Assembly: GCF_000024965.1 (NCBI RefSeq)
Contig: NC_013530.1
Location: 1,116,001-1,180,000, forward strand
Length of the DNA stretch: 64,000 nucleotides
From: Xylanimonas cellulosilytica DSM 15894
GTDB lineage: Bacteria > Actinomycetota > Actinomycetes > Actinomycetales > Cellulomonadaceae
Reading direction: 5' to 3'
Position numbers and translations under genes: made by a program. How positions within the stretch are numbered: position 1 is the first letter of the stretch; each line of letters opens with the position of its first letter. The notes below the pieces were generated by a model, which worked only from the letters and a program-made list of their open reading frames with translations, searched no databases and had not been told where the DNA came from. This document shows positions 34,154 through 43,521 of this stretch, piece by piece.

Positions 34154-36351
34154 GCGAGAAGAACCTGAGCGGCACGCAGGACGCCGTCGAGCCGGCGGTG
34201 CCGGACCAGACCCTGCAGCCTGCCGCGCCGCTCAGCCCGGCGGAGGCTCGGGCGGCGGCGAAGGCGGAGGCCCGGAAGGCCAAGGCGGAGGCACGCAAGG
34301 CGAAGGCCGAGGCCCGGAAGGCCAAGTGGGCCGCGATGGGCGCGGAGTCCACCGAGGGCCTGACCGAGGAGGAGAAGCTCGAGATCGAGCTGGGTGAGGC
34401 CGCACGCCTCGCCTCCGAGTCCTGGGACGGCGTCGCACCGGGCAAGGCGAAGAACTTCAAGGAGTCCTTCGGCCGGATGCTCGGCCTGCTGGCCCCCTAC
34501 AAGGTGGCCCTCGTCGTCGTCACCCTCATGGGCGCCGCCTCGGTGGTGCTGTCGGTATGGGCGCCGCGCGTGCTCGGCCGGGCCACCGACGTCATCTTCT
34601 CGGGCCTGTTCTCGCGCAGCTTCCCCCAGGGCATGACGCAGGACCAGGCCGTCGAGGCGGTGCGCGCCGGGGGCCAGAACCGCATCGCGGACATGATCGC
34701 GGCGATGGACCACTTCGTCCCGGGCGAGGGCATCGACTTCGACCTGCTGCGCACCTTCATGGTGACCGTGCTGGTCATCTACGTGTTCGCCGCGCTGCTC
34801 GGCTGGGCGCAGGGCTTCATCACGAACATCATCATGGTCAAGGCCATGTGGCGTCTGCGTGAGGACGTCGAGGCGAAGATCAACCGCCTGCCCCTGTCCT
34901 ACTTCGACCGGGTGCAGCGCGGCGAGCTGATCTCTCGCGTCACCAACGACATCGACAACATCACGCAGACGATGCAGCAGTCGCTGTCGGGGGCCATCAC
35001 CGCGGTGCTCACCCTGGTCGGTGTGCTCGCGATGATGTTCTCGCTGTCGTGGCAGCTCGCGCTGGTCACGCTCGCCACCCTGCCCCTCATGGGCGTGCTG
35101 TTCGGCATCATCGGCCCCAAGTCGCAGAAGGCGTTCAGCCTGCAGTGGCGCAAGGTCGGGCGCCTCAACGCGCGCGTCGAGGAGTCGTTCTCGGGCCACG
35201 CGCTGGTCAAGACCTTCGGCCGCCGCAAGGACTTCGAGGCCCGGTTCGCCGCCGAGAACCACGAACTGTACGAGCAGTCGTTCAAGGCGCAGTTCCTGGC
35301 CAACATCATGTGGCCGGCGATGTCGTTCATCGGCAACGTCTCGTTCATCGCCATCGCCGTCATCGGTGGCCTGTTCGTGGCCGGCGGCACCATGACCCTC
35401 GGCGCCATCCAGGCGTTCATCCAGTACTCGCAGATGTTCTCCCAGCCGCTGCAGCAGCTCGGTGGCATGGTCGCCGTCGTCCAGTCGGGCACCGCCTCGG
35501 CCGAGCGCGTCTTCCAGCTGCTCGACGTCGACGAGCAGGAGGCCGACGCTGCCGACGCACCGGCCCCGGTCGAGGGGGACGGCGTCATCGAGTTCGAGCA
35601 CGTCAGGTTCTCGTACTCCCCGGACAAGCCGCTCATCGAGGACCTGTCGTTCACCGTCCGCCCCGGGCAGACGGTCGCGATCGTGGGGCACACGGGCGCC
35701 GGCAAGACGACGCTGGTCAACCTGCTCATGCGGTTCTACGACCCGCAGGGCGGCCGCATCCTGGTCGACGGCCAGGACATCGGCGACCTCACCCGGCACG
35801 ACGCCCGCGCCCGCACCGGCATGGTGCTCCAGGACACCTGGCTGTTCGCCGGGACCATCCGGGAGAACATCCGCTACGGCCGCCAGGACGCCACGGACGA
35901 GGAGATCCTCGCCGCGGCCCAGGCCACCTACGTGGACCGGTTCGTGCACTCGCTGCCGCACGGGTACGACACCGTGCTGGAGGAGGACGCCGCCAACCTG
36001 TCGGCCGGGGAGCGGCAGCTCATCACGATCGCCCGCGCGTTCGTGTCGCAGCCGTCGATCCTCATCCTCGACGAGGCGACGTCGTCCGTGGACACCCGCA
36101 CCGAGAAGCTGCTCCAGCACGCCATGGCGTCGCTGCGCAGCGGGCGGACGTCGTTCGTCATCGCGCACCGTCTCTCCACGATCCGCGACGCCGACCTCAT
36201 CCTGGTGATGGCGCACGGCGCGATCGTCGAGCAGGGCACCCACGCCGAGCTGCTCGCGGCCGACGGGGCGTACGCCGAGCTGTACCAGTCGCAGTTCACC
36301 GGTGCGTTCGACGAGGACGTGGACGAGGGCGTGGTGGTCCAGCAGGCGTGA
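34150..36351 (+). CDS. ABC exporter subunit with canonical ATPase site
   Basis: A 733-residue half-transporter and partner of the preceding gene. It has a cytoplasmic N-terminal extension of about 110 residues containing a repeated KAEARKA heptad-like Lys/Ala/Glu helix (about residues 36-60). Six membrane helices follow, then an ATPase domain with Walker A GHTGAGKTT, signature LSAGERQL and intact Walker B ILILDEATSSVD. The intact Glu here and the Asp in its partner fit one active and one degenerate site. The extension is unusually long for the family. Confidence 0.92.
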   Translation: MSEKNLSGTQDAVEPAVPDQTLQPAAPLSPAEARAAAKAEARKAKAEARKAKAEARKAKWAAMGAESTEGLTEEEKLEIELGEAARLASESWDGVAPGKAKNFKESFGRMLGLLAPYKVALVVVTLMGAASVVLSVWAPRVLGRATDVIFSGLFSRSFPQGMTQDQAVEAVRAGGQNRIADMIAAMDHFVPGEGIDFDLLRTFMVTVLVIYVFAALLGWAQGFITNIIMVKAMWRLREDVEAKINRLPLSYFDRVQRGELISRVTNDIDNITQTMQQSLSGAITAVLTLVGVLAMMFSLSWQLALVTLATLPLMGVLFGIIGPKSQKAFSLQWRKVGRLNARVEESFSGHALVKTFGRRKDFEARFAAENHELYEQSFKAQFLANIMWPAMSFIGNVSFIAIAVIGGLFVAGGTMTLGAIQAFIQYSQMFSQPLQQLGGMVAVVQSGTASAERVFQLLDVDEQEADAADAPAPVEGDGVIEFEHVRFSYSPDKPLIEDLSFTVRPGQTVAIVGHTGAGKTTLVNLLMRFYDPQGGRILVDGQDIGDLTRHDARARTGMVLQDTWLFAGTIRENIRYGRQDATDEEILAAAQATYVDRFVHSLPHGYDTVLEEDAANLSAGERQLITIARAFVSQPSILILDEATSSVDTRTEKLLQHAMASLRSGRTSFVIAHRLSTIRDADLILVMAHGAIVEQGTHAELLAADGAYAELYQSQFTGAFDEDVDEGVVVQQA

Positions 36352-36357
36352 CCCTGC

Positions 36358-36465
36358 GGGGGTTTCGACAGGCTCAACCACCGGCGGTTTCGACAGGCTC
36401 AACCACCGGCGGTCTCGACAGGCTCGACCGACGCCGTCCCCGGCGGTTGAGCCTGTCGAAACCCC
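36358..36465. repeat. Dispersed 25-bp repeat, cluster D
   Basis: Three reversed copies (36358-36382, 36383-36407 and a degenerate one from 36408) and one forward copy (36440-36465), all GGCGG/CCCCC variants. They lie between the exporter stop and the second tRNA-Lys. Opposed copies can pair into a large hairpin, so this may be the exporter's terminator. Confidence 0.85.
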
Positions 36466-36494
36466 CGCGAGACCCCTGGTAACCTTCTCCACGC

Positions 36495-37026
<532 letters not shown>

Positions 37027-37125
37027 CTGCTCGATGATCGGCCGCGCCGAGCCCGTCGGTCAACCGGCCGCGACGCCGGCCGCCGGGGGCGCAGGCGGCG
37101 GCGCAGGCGGCGGCTGGGCGGCCCG

Positions 37126-37131
37126 TACCCT
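37126..37131 (+). promoter_or_regulatory. -10 element of trmB (leaderless type)
   Basis: TACCCT ends 6 bp before the GTG at 37138. Confidence 0.45.
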
Positions 37132-37137
37132 GGTCCG

Positions 37138-37959
37138 GTGCCCGACGCGATCCCCCTGCCCGACGACCCGCCCCACGAGGCTCCCCGCTCCGCTGCGGGG
37201 ACTGGCGAGGGCTCCGGGAACGCCGCCGACGTCGTCGGGCCCACCTTCCGCACGCAGCCCGTCTCCTTCGTCCGCCGCTCCGGACGGCTGACGACGGCGC
37301 AGCAGAAGGCGTGGGACACCCGCCGTGACGAGTACCTCGTCGAGGTGCCGCGCGCGATCGCACGCACGTCGGTGGACCCGGCCTGGACGTTCGACGCCGA
37401 GGCCGTGTTCGGGCGCCGCGCCCCGCTGGTGCTGGAGATCGGCTCGGGTCAGGGCGAGAACGTCGTCGCGGCCGCCGACGCCCATCCCGAGAAGGACTTC
37501 GTGGCCGTCGAGGTGTACCTGCCCGGCCTCGCGCAGACCGTCGTGCGCGCCGGCCAGCGCCGCGACCGCCGCGGCCTGACCAACCTGCGGCTGCTGCAGG
37601 TCAACGCCGCCGAGCTGCTCGCCACGAGCCTGCCGGAGGGCAGCCTCGACGAGCTGTGGGTGTTCTTCCCCGACCCGTGGCACAAGTCGCGGCACCACAA
37701 GCGCCGGCTCGTCACGCCCGAGCTGGCGGCGCTCGCGGCTCGCGTGCTGCGGCCCGGCGGGGTCTGGCGGCTGGCCACCGACTGGGTGGAGTACGCCGAG
37801 CAGATGCGCGAGGTCTGCGAGGCCGACCCGCACCTCCGCAACGCGCACGGGCCGGGTGCGGCCGCCCCTCGGTTCGAGGGCCGCGTGCTGACGGCGTTCG
37901 AGCGCAAGGGGATCGCGGCGGGCCGCACGGTGACCGACCTGGAGTACGTGCGCCGCTGA
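37138..37959 (+). CDS. trmB: tRNA (guanine-N7)-methyltransferase
   Basis: A 273-residue SAM-dependent enzyme that makes m7G46 in tRNA. Core motifs are LVLEIGSGQGENVVAAADAHP (SAM site), FVAVEVYLPGLAQ, and the diagnostic LWVFFPDPWHKSRHHKRRLV. An N-terminal extension of about 45 Pro/Ala-rich residues precedes the fold, common in actinobacteria. GTG 37138 directly follows a -10 box. Confidence 0.95.
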   Translation: MPDAIPLPDDPPHEAPRSAAGTGEGSGNAADVVGPTFRTQPVSFVRRSGRLTTAQQKAWDTRRDEYLVEVPRAIARTSVDPAWTFDAEAVFGRRAPLVLEIGSGQGENVVAAADAHPEKDFVAVEVYLPGLAQTVVRAGQRRDRRGLTNLRLLQVNAAELLATSLPEGSLDELWVFFPDPWHKSRHHKRRLVTPELAALAARVLRPGGVWRLATDWVEYAEQMREVCEADPHLRNAHGPGAAAPRFEGRVLTAFERKGIAAGRTVTDLEYVRR

Positions 37960-37968
37960 TCGGCCCGA

Positions 37969-37984
37969 CGTGATGTGGATCACG
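37969..37984. promoter_or_regulatory. CRP/GlxR-type site upstream of DUF485-actP
   Basis: GTGATGTGGATCAC is a perfect GTGA-N6-TCAC palindrome, the form bound by cAMP receptor proteins of actinobacteria. It lies about 150 bp before the DUF485 gene, suiting carbon-dependent control of acetate uptake. Confidence 0.6.
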
Positions 37985-38016
37985 CCGACGCGTCAGGTCC
38001 AGTTCCGGGTTGTTGC

Positions 38017-38046
38017 TTGCGTCACACACCTCGCGCGCGGCATTGT
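38017..38046 (+). promoter_or_regulatory. Candidate promoter of DUF485-actP
   Basis: TTGCGT (38017-38022) and CATTGT (38041-38046) with 18-bp spacing, downstream of the CRP-like site. The predicted leader is about 85 nt. Confidence 0.4.
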
Positions 38047-38135
38047 GTGCCCCCGAACGGGGTCTTCGGGCCCCGCTCCACGATGCGCAACGGTGCGCAC
38101 CGTGGTTCGCCGACTGCAATGCCAACGGAGGCATC

Positions 38136-38474
38136 ATGGCCGACATCGCCGAACTTCCGGGCGAGACCGCCTATCAGAGGGTCGAGAGGTCCGAGGAGTT
38201 CCAAGCCCTGCGCAGCAGGTTCCGCCGCTTCGTCTTCCCGATGACGGCGCTGTTCCTCGTCTGGTACTTCGCGTACGTGCTGCTCGCCAGCTACGCGCAC
38301 GACTTCATGAGCACCCGGATCGGGGACAGCTCGATCACCGTCGGCCTGCTCTTCGGGCTGGGCCAGTTCGTGACCACGTTCGTCATCACCATGCTCTACG
38401 CCCGCTGGGCCAACAACTCGCTCGACCCGGAGGCCGACGCCCTCCGTGAGCGCGTGGAAGGGGGAGACCTGTGA
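38136..38474 (+). CDS. DUF485 membrane protein
   Basis: A 112-residue protein with two membrane helices (PMTALFLVWYFAYVLLASYAHDFM and SSITVGLLFGLGQFVTTFVITMLYARWA). DUF485 proteins are nearly always encoded next to ActP-type acetate symporters, and here the gene overlaps actP by GTGA. It may modulate or stabilise the transporter. The ATG at 38136 has GGAGG 5 bases upstream. Confidence 0.92.
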   Translation: MADIAELPGETAYQRVERSEEFQALRSRFRRFVFPMTALFLVWYFAYVLLASYAHDFMSTRIGDSSITVGLLFGLGQFVTTFVITMLYARWANNSLDPEADALRERVEGGDL

Positions 38475-40111
38475 TCACCGCCCCACTGCACAACGCCGTG
38501 TCGACGGCGGTGGCCGGGACCGACGTCGGCAACCCGATCGTCAACATCTCGATCTTCGGCGCGTTCGTCGTGGTGACGCTGTTCATCGTCATCCGGGCCT
38601 CGCGCAACAACAAGACCGCCGCCGACTTCTACGCCGGCGGCCGCTCGTTCACGGGCGGGCAGAACGGCACCGCCATCGCCGGCGACTACCTGTCCGCGGC
38701 GTCGTTCCTCGGCATCGCCGGCGCCATCGCCGTCAACGGGTACGACGGGTTCCTGTACTCCATCGGGTTCCTCGTCGCCTGGCTGGTCGCGCTCCTGCTG
38801 GTCGCCGAGCTGCTGCGCAACACCGGCAAGTTCACGATGGCGGACGTCCTGTCGTTCCGCCTCAAGCAGCGGCCGGTGCGCATGGCCGCGGCCCTCGCGA
38901 CGCTGCTCGTGGTGTTCTTCTACCTGCTCGCCCAGATGGCCGGCGCGGGCGGCCTGGTCGCCCTGCTGCTCGGCGTGGACACCGCGGTGGGCAAGAACCT
39001 CGTGATCGCGATCGTGGGCGCGCTGATGATCGTCTACGTGCTCGTGGGCGGCATGAAGGGCACCACCTGGGTGCAGATCATCAAGGCCGTGCTGCTCATC
39101 GTCGGCGCCGCCGTCATGACGGTGTGGGTGCTGGCCAAGTTCGGGTTCTCGCTGTCCGGTCTGCTCGACGCGGCCGTGGCCGCCGGGGGCGAGAACGGTG
39201 CGGCGCTGCTCGAACCGGGCAAGCAGTACGGCGCGACCGCGCTGTCGAAGCTCAGCTTCGTCTCGCTCGCCCTGGCCCTCGTGCTGGGCACCGCCGGCCT
39301 GCCGCACGTGCTCATGCGGTTCTACACCGTCCCGACGGCCAAGGATGCCCGCAAGTCGGTCGTCTGGGCCATCTGGCTGATCGGCATCTTCTACCTGTTC
39401 ACGCTCGTGCTCGGCTACGGCGCGGGCGCCCTCGTAGGCCCGGACGCGATCAAGGCGGCGCCCGGCGGCGTGAACTCGGCGGCACCGCTGCTCGCGTTCG
39501 CGCTGGGTGGCGAGGTGCTGCTGGGCATCATCGCGGCGGTCGCGTTCGCGACGATCCTCGCGGTGGTCGCAGGGCTGACGATCACGGCGGCGGCGTCGTT
39601 CTCCCACGACATCTACGCCAACGTGATCAAGAAGGGTGCGGTCAACCCCGACGGCGAGGTCAGGGTCGCCCGCTGGACGGTCGTCGTCATCGGCGCGGTC
39701 GCCATCGTGGGCGGCATCTTCGCCCAGAACCAGAACATCGCGTTCCTCGTCGCCCTGGCGTTCGCGGTCGCGGCGTCGGCCAACCTGCCGACGATCCTCT
39801 TCTCGCTGTTCTGGAAGCGGTTCAACACCTCCGGCGCGCTGTGGAGCATCTACGGCGGCCTGATCTCGTGCATCGTCCTCATCGCGCTCTCGCCCGTCGT
39901 CTCCGGGTCGGAGACCGCGATGTTCCCGAACGCCGACTTCGACGTGTTCCCGCTGACCAACCCCGGCCTGGTCTCGATCCCGCTCGGGTTCCTGCTCGGC
40001 ATCGTCGGCACCCTGGTCTCCAAGGAGCCGCCGCACCCGGAGAAGTTCGCCGAGATGGAGGTCCGGTCCCTCACCGGCGCCGGTGCCGAGCGCGCCACCG
40101 TCCGGCACTGA
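38471..40111 (+). CDS. actP: Acetate/cation symporter, solute:sodium symporter family
   Basis: A 546-residue transporter with about 13 helices. Family marks are RASRNNKTAADFYAGGRSFTGGQNGTAIAGDYLSAASFLGIAG (split), the Na+ binding region MKGTTWVQIIKAVLL, and LGTAGLPHVLMRFYTVPTAKDARKSV. The pairing with DUF485 supports acetate or another small monocarboxylate as substrate. GTG 38471 overlaps the DUF485 stop codon. Confidence 0.92.
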   Translation: MITAPLHNAVSTAVAGTDVGNPIVNISIFGAFVVVTLFIVIRASRNNKTAADFYAGGRSFTGGQNGTAIAGDYLSAASFLGIAGAIAVNGYDGFLYSIGFLVAWLVALLLVAELLRNTGKFTMADVLSFRLKQRPVRMAAALATLLVVFFYLLAQMAGAGGLVALLLGVDTAVGKNLVIAIVGALMIVYVLVGGMKGTTWVQIIKAVLLIVGAAVMTVWVLAKFGFSLSGLLDAAVAAGGENGAALLEPGKQYGATALSKLSFVSLALALVLGTAGLPHVLMRFYTVPTAKDARKSVVWAIWLIGIFYLFTLVLGYGAGALVGPDAIKAAPGGVNSAAPLLAFALGGEVLLGIIAAVAFATILAVVAGLTITAAASFSHDIYANVIKKGAVNPDGEVRVARWTVVVIGAVAIVGGIFAQNQNIAFLVALAFAVAASANLPTILFSLFWKRFNTSGALWSIYGGLISCIVLIALSPVVSGSETAMFPNADFDVFPLTNPGLVSIPLGFLLGIVGTLVSKEPPHPEKFAEMEVRSLTGAGAERATVRH

Positions 40112-40189
40112 CCTTCCCCGCCCGCACCCCGCGACGCCTCCCCGGCGCAGCGGGGTGCGGGTCCGTCCGGGGCGGGTCACGATGGCGGC

Positions 40190-41719
40190 ATGGAGGCCAC
40201 GAGCGACGTCGACGTCGTCGTCATCGGTGGCGGCCCGGTCGGGGAGAACGCCGCTGACCGGGCCGCACGGACCGGGCTGAGCGTCGCCCTCGTGGAGGCC
40301 GAGCTGGTCGGGGGCGAGTGCTCGTACTGGGCCTGCCTGCCGTCCAAGACGCTGCTGCGGCCGGGGGCCGCGCTCGCCGCGGCGGCCGCGGTGCCCGGGC
40401 TGGCCGACCAGGTCGAGGGGATGTCCGTCGACACCGGCGCGGTGCTCGCGTGGCGTGACCGGACGACGCACGGCTGGGACGACTCCGGCCAGGTCGAGTG
40501 GCTCGACTCCGTCGGCATCACCCTGGTGCGCGGGCACGGCCGGCTCGCCGGGGAACGACTCGTCGAGGTCGAGCCGCCCGACGACCCGTCGCGTGAGCAG
40601 TCCGGACCGCGGACGCTGCGCGCACGCCACGCCGTCGTGCTCGCCACCGGCAGCGTGCCCGTGCTGCCGGACGTCCCCGGGCTCGCCGCCGCCGACCCGT
40701 GGAGCAGCCGCGAGGCCACGGGCGCGGACGCCGTGCCGGAGTCGCTGGTGATCGTGGGCGGCGGCGTCGTCGGCACCGAGATGGCGACGGCGTACGCCGA
40801 CCTGGGCGCGCGCGTGACCCTGCTGGCCCGCGGCGGGCTGCTGTCCGGCGCCGAGCCGTTCGCCGGGCAGGCCGTCGAGGCGGAGCTGCGCAGGCTCGGC
40901 GTGGACGTACGCCTCGGGGTCGCCGCCCGGTCGGTCGAGCGGCGGGCCGCCGACGGCCCCGTCACCGTGCACCACGGGGCGGCCGCGGGGGACGCGGGTG
41001 CGGACGCGTCCGTCACGGCGGCCCAGCTCCTCGTGGCCACCGGCCGGGTCCCGCGCACCGCGGACCTCGGCGTCGAGTCGGTGGGACTGGATCCCGGGCG
41101 GCCGCTGACGGTGGACGACACGATGGCCGTCGTCGGGCTGCGGGACCGGTCCGCCACGCCCTGGCTGTACGCGTGCGGCGACGTCGCGGGCCGCAGCCAC
41201 ACCACCCACCAGGGCAAGTACCAGGCCCGTGTCGCGGGCGACGTCATCGCCGCACGGTTCGGCGACCCGGCCCGTGAGGGCGCCCCCACCCACGGCGACG
41301 CCCCTCCCGACCCCGCACGCGACCCGCGTCCCTGGTCGCGGTACACGGCCTCCGCCGACGGCGCCGCCGCGCCCCAGGTGGCGTTCACCCGGCCGCAGGT
41401 CGCCTGGGTCGGCCTGACCGAGAAGGCCGCCCGGAAGCAGGGCCTGAGCGTCCGGTCGGTGCGCCAGTCCCTGGGCGACCTCGCCGGGGCGACGGTGACC
41501 GCGCCGGAGTACCACGGCACCGCCCAGCTCGTGATCGACACCCACCGCCGCGTCGTCGTGGGGGCCACCTTCGTCGGGCCCGAGGCCGGCGAGCTGCTGC
41601 ACGCGGCGACGATCGCCGTCGTCGGGCAGGTTCCCCTGGACCGGCTGTGGCACGCCGTACCCGCCTACCCCACGCTCAGCGAGGTGTGGCTGCGGTTCCT
41701 GGAGGCGTACGGCTGGTGA
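40190..41719 (+). CDS. FAD/NAD-dependent disulfide oxidoreductase family protein
   Basis: A 509-residue flavoprotein of the dihydrolipoamide dehydrogenase/mercuric reductase superfamily. VVVIGGGPVGENAADRAA binds FAD; GGECSYWACLPSKTLLRP holds the redox disulfide (C-x4-C). LVIVGGGVVGTEMATAYADLG binds NAD(P), and LYACGDVAGRS is the second FAD motif. The C-terminal HAVPAYPTLSEVW replaces the usual HxHPT element. Substrate unknown; mycothione or a related disulfide is possible. The ATG is preceded by a CACGAT box 6 bp away. Confidence 0.87.
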   Translation: MEATSDVDVVVIGGGPVGENAADRAARTGLSVALVEAELVGGECSYWACLPSKTLLRPGAALAAAAAVPGLADQVEGMSVDTGAVLAWRDRTTHGWDDSGQVEWLDSVGITLVRGHGRLAGERLVEVEPPDDPSREQSGPRTLRARHAVVLATGSVPVLPDVPGLAAADPWSSREATGADAVPESLVIVGGGVVGTEMATAYADLGARVTLLARGGLLSGAEPFAGQAVEAELRRLGVDVRLGVAARSVERRAADGPVTVHHGAAAGDAGADASVTAAQLLVATGRVPRTADLGVESVGLDPGRPLTVDDTMAVVGLRDRSATPWLYACGDVAGRSHTTHQGKYQARVAGDVIAARFGDPAREGAPTHGDAPPDPARDPRPWSRYTASADGAAAPQVAFTRPQVAWVGLTEKAARKQGLSVRSVRQSLGDLAGATVTAPEYHGTAQLVIDTHRRVVVGATFVGPEAGELLHAATIAVVGQVPLDRLWHAVPAYPTLSEVWLRFLEAYGW

Positions 41720-41858
41720 CCCAGCCCACGACGTGGGAAGTGGCGCTGACGGTTCCCTGCGATCGACGCGGGTCGCTAGGGTCGGCACGGCACCGCCGCC
41801 GCCGGCCGTCCCCGCGCGGGGTCCGCCGGCGCTTCCAGCAACGAACCCAAGGGGACAC

Positions 41859-43433
41859 GTGACCTTCGCCAGCACACCTGAACCGCCGAGCCAGCCCGGA
41901 CCCGGTGAGGAGACGCCCGCCGTGACCGCGGCGTCGAGCGGCCGCTCGCGCCGCGCGATCGTCGTCGGCTCGGTCGTCGGCGGCCTCGCCCTGCTGGGCG
42001 GCGCCGGTGCGTGGGCCGTCACGGCGCTCGGCGGCGGTGGGGCCCAGCCCGAGGACGCGCTGCCGGCCTCGACCACGGCCTACCTGCGCGTCGACCTCGA
42101 CCCCTCCGCGGGGCAGAAGATCAACCTGCTGCGCCTCGCCAACAAGGTGCCCGACCTCGCCGACACCCTCGGTGTCGAGCTCGGGGAGGGCGCCGATCTC
42201 AGGCAGCTCGTCGCCGAGGCGCTCACCGCCAGCGGGGAGTGCGAGGTCGACTACGCCGCCGACGTCGAGCCGTGGATCGGCGACCGTGCCGCCGTCGCCA
42301 TGCTGCCCGGCGATCCGGAGCCGACGGGCGCCTTCGTCGTCGCGGTCACCGACGAGGACGCCGCCCGGACGGCGATCGAGTCGGGGCTCGGGTGCGGCGA
42401 GGGCGTCGCGGCCGAGCAGATCGCGTTCACCGCCGGCTACGTCGTCGTCACCGACGAGGGCGTGCCCGCCGCGGACGTCGTCGCGGACGCCGAGCAGGCG
42501 TCGCTCGCGGACGCCGAGCAGTTCTCCGCCGACCTCGACGCGCTGGGCGACCCCGGGCTCGTGTCCTTCTGGGCCGACGCCCAGGCGCTCGGCGAGCTGA
42601 CGCAGGCGTCCGGCACGTACGGCCTGGTCGGCACCGAGGCCGGTGCCGAGCTGGCGGAGTACACGTCGGTGTTCGGTTCGCTGCGGTTCACGGCGAACAG
42701 CGTCGAGCTCGTCGGCTACGCCGGTGCGACCGACAAGGTGCTGGAGCCGTTGCGGGCCGAGGGCCGGGCCCCGACCGCGGACCTCCCCTCGACGACGCTC
42801 GCCGCGGCGACCTTCGCCGTCGCGCCCGACGCCATCGACACGCAGTGGAGCCAGCTCACGGACACGTTCGCCGCGGCCCAGGGTCTCGGGTCGGTCAACG
42901 TCGACGCCCTCGTCGACCTGTTCGCGACCCAGTACGACATCCACCTGCCCGGGGACCTCGCGACGCTGTTCGGCGAGCAGTTCCTCCTCGCCGTCGACGC
43001 CGCCGGGCTCGACGACGTCACGGCCGTCACGGGCGTCCAGGACGTCAACGTGGGCCTGCGCACGGTCGGTGACGCGGACGCGCTCCAGGACCTCGCCGAC
43101 CGGCTGAACGTCCTGATCGCCCAGACGGGCACCGACCCGCTCGCGACCGCCGGGGTGGACGACGGGCTGGTCTTCGCCACGAACGACGACTACGCGCAGT
43201 CGCTCGCCTCCGGCGGCGACCTCGGGTCCTCGGACGCCTACCGCGACGTGGTGGACGACGACGGCGCGAGCAGCGTGCTCTACGTCGACCTCGACGGCCT
43301 GGTCACCGTGCTGCAGGGGGCCGTGGGCGCCGCCGAGCCGCTGGAGTACCTCGAGCCGCTGCGCGCCCTGGGCCTGACGTCCACCGCGACGGACGACCAC
43401 GCGGTGTTCAGCCTGCGGGTCAGCTTCGACTGA
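41859..43433 (+). CDS. DUF3352 domain membrane-anchored protein
   Basis: A 524-residue protein. The first 30 residues are Pro/Ser/Glu-rich. One membrane helix (AIVVGSVVGGLALLGGAGAWAV, about 32-53) anchors a large extracytoplasmic domain. That domain begins with PASTTAYLRVDLDPSAGQKINLLRLANKVPDL, the DUF3352 signature, and contains two paralogous halves (EPWIGDRAAVAMLPG, SVLYVDLDGLVTVLQG). Function unknown. GTG 41859 follows AAGGGG. Confidence 0.85.
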   Translation: MTFASTPEPPSQPGPGEETPAVTAASSGRSRRAIVVGSVVGGLALLGGAGAWAVTALGGGGAQPEDALPASTTAYLRVDLDPSAGQKINLLRLANKVPDLADTLGVELGEGADLRQLVAEALTASGECEVDYAADVEPWIGDRAAVAMLPGDPEPTGAFVVAVTDEDAARTAIESGLGCGEGVAAEQIAFTAGYVVVTDEGVPAADVVADAEQASLADAEQFSADLDALGDPGLVSFWADAQALGELTQASGTYGLVGTEAGAELAEYTSVFGSLRFTANSVELVGYAGATDKVLEPLRAEGRAPTADLPSTTLAAATFAVAPDAIDTQWSQLTDTFAAAQGLGSVNVDALVDLFATQYDIHLPGDLATLFGEQFLLAVDAAGLDDVTAVTGVQDVNVGLRTVGDADALQDLADRLNVLIAQTGTDPLATAGVDDGLVFATNDDYAQSLASGGDLGSSDAYRDVVDDDGASSVLYVDLDGLVTVLQGAVGAAEPLEYLEPLRALGLTSTATDDHAVFSLRVSFD

Positions 43434-43454
43434 CATCTGAGGCCTGAGGTCTGC

Positions 43455-43498
43455 ACCGCGCGGCGGGCGGGAGCGCGCGCTCCCGCCCGCCGCGCGGT
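43455..43498. terminator. 44-bp perfect palindrome between convergent genes
   Basis: Bases 43455-43476 are the exact reverse complement of 43477-43498. The centre is GCGC and both arms are about 95% G+C. It sits between DUF3352 and the osmoprotectant-binding protein and is a likely bidirectional terminator. Confidence 0.8.
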
Positions 43499-43521
43499 CA
43501 GCGGATCACGCGATCAGCGGG

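Noticed and set aside
38396-42076. A 1226-codon open frame on the minus strand
   Set aside because: It runs antisense through DUF485, ActP and the flavoprotein gene and resembles no protein; a GC-content artefact.
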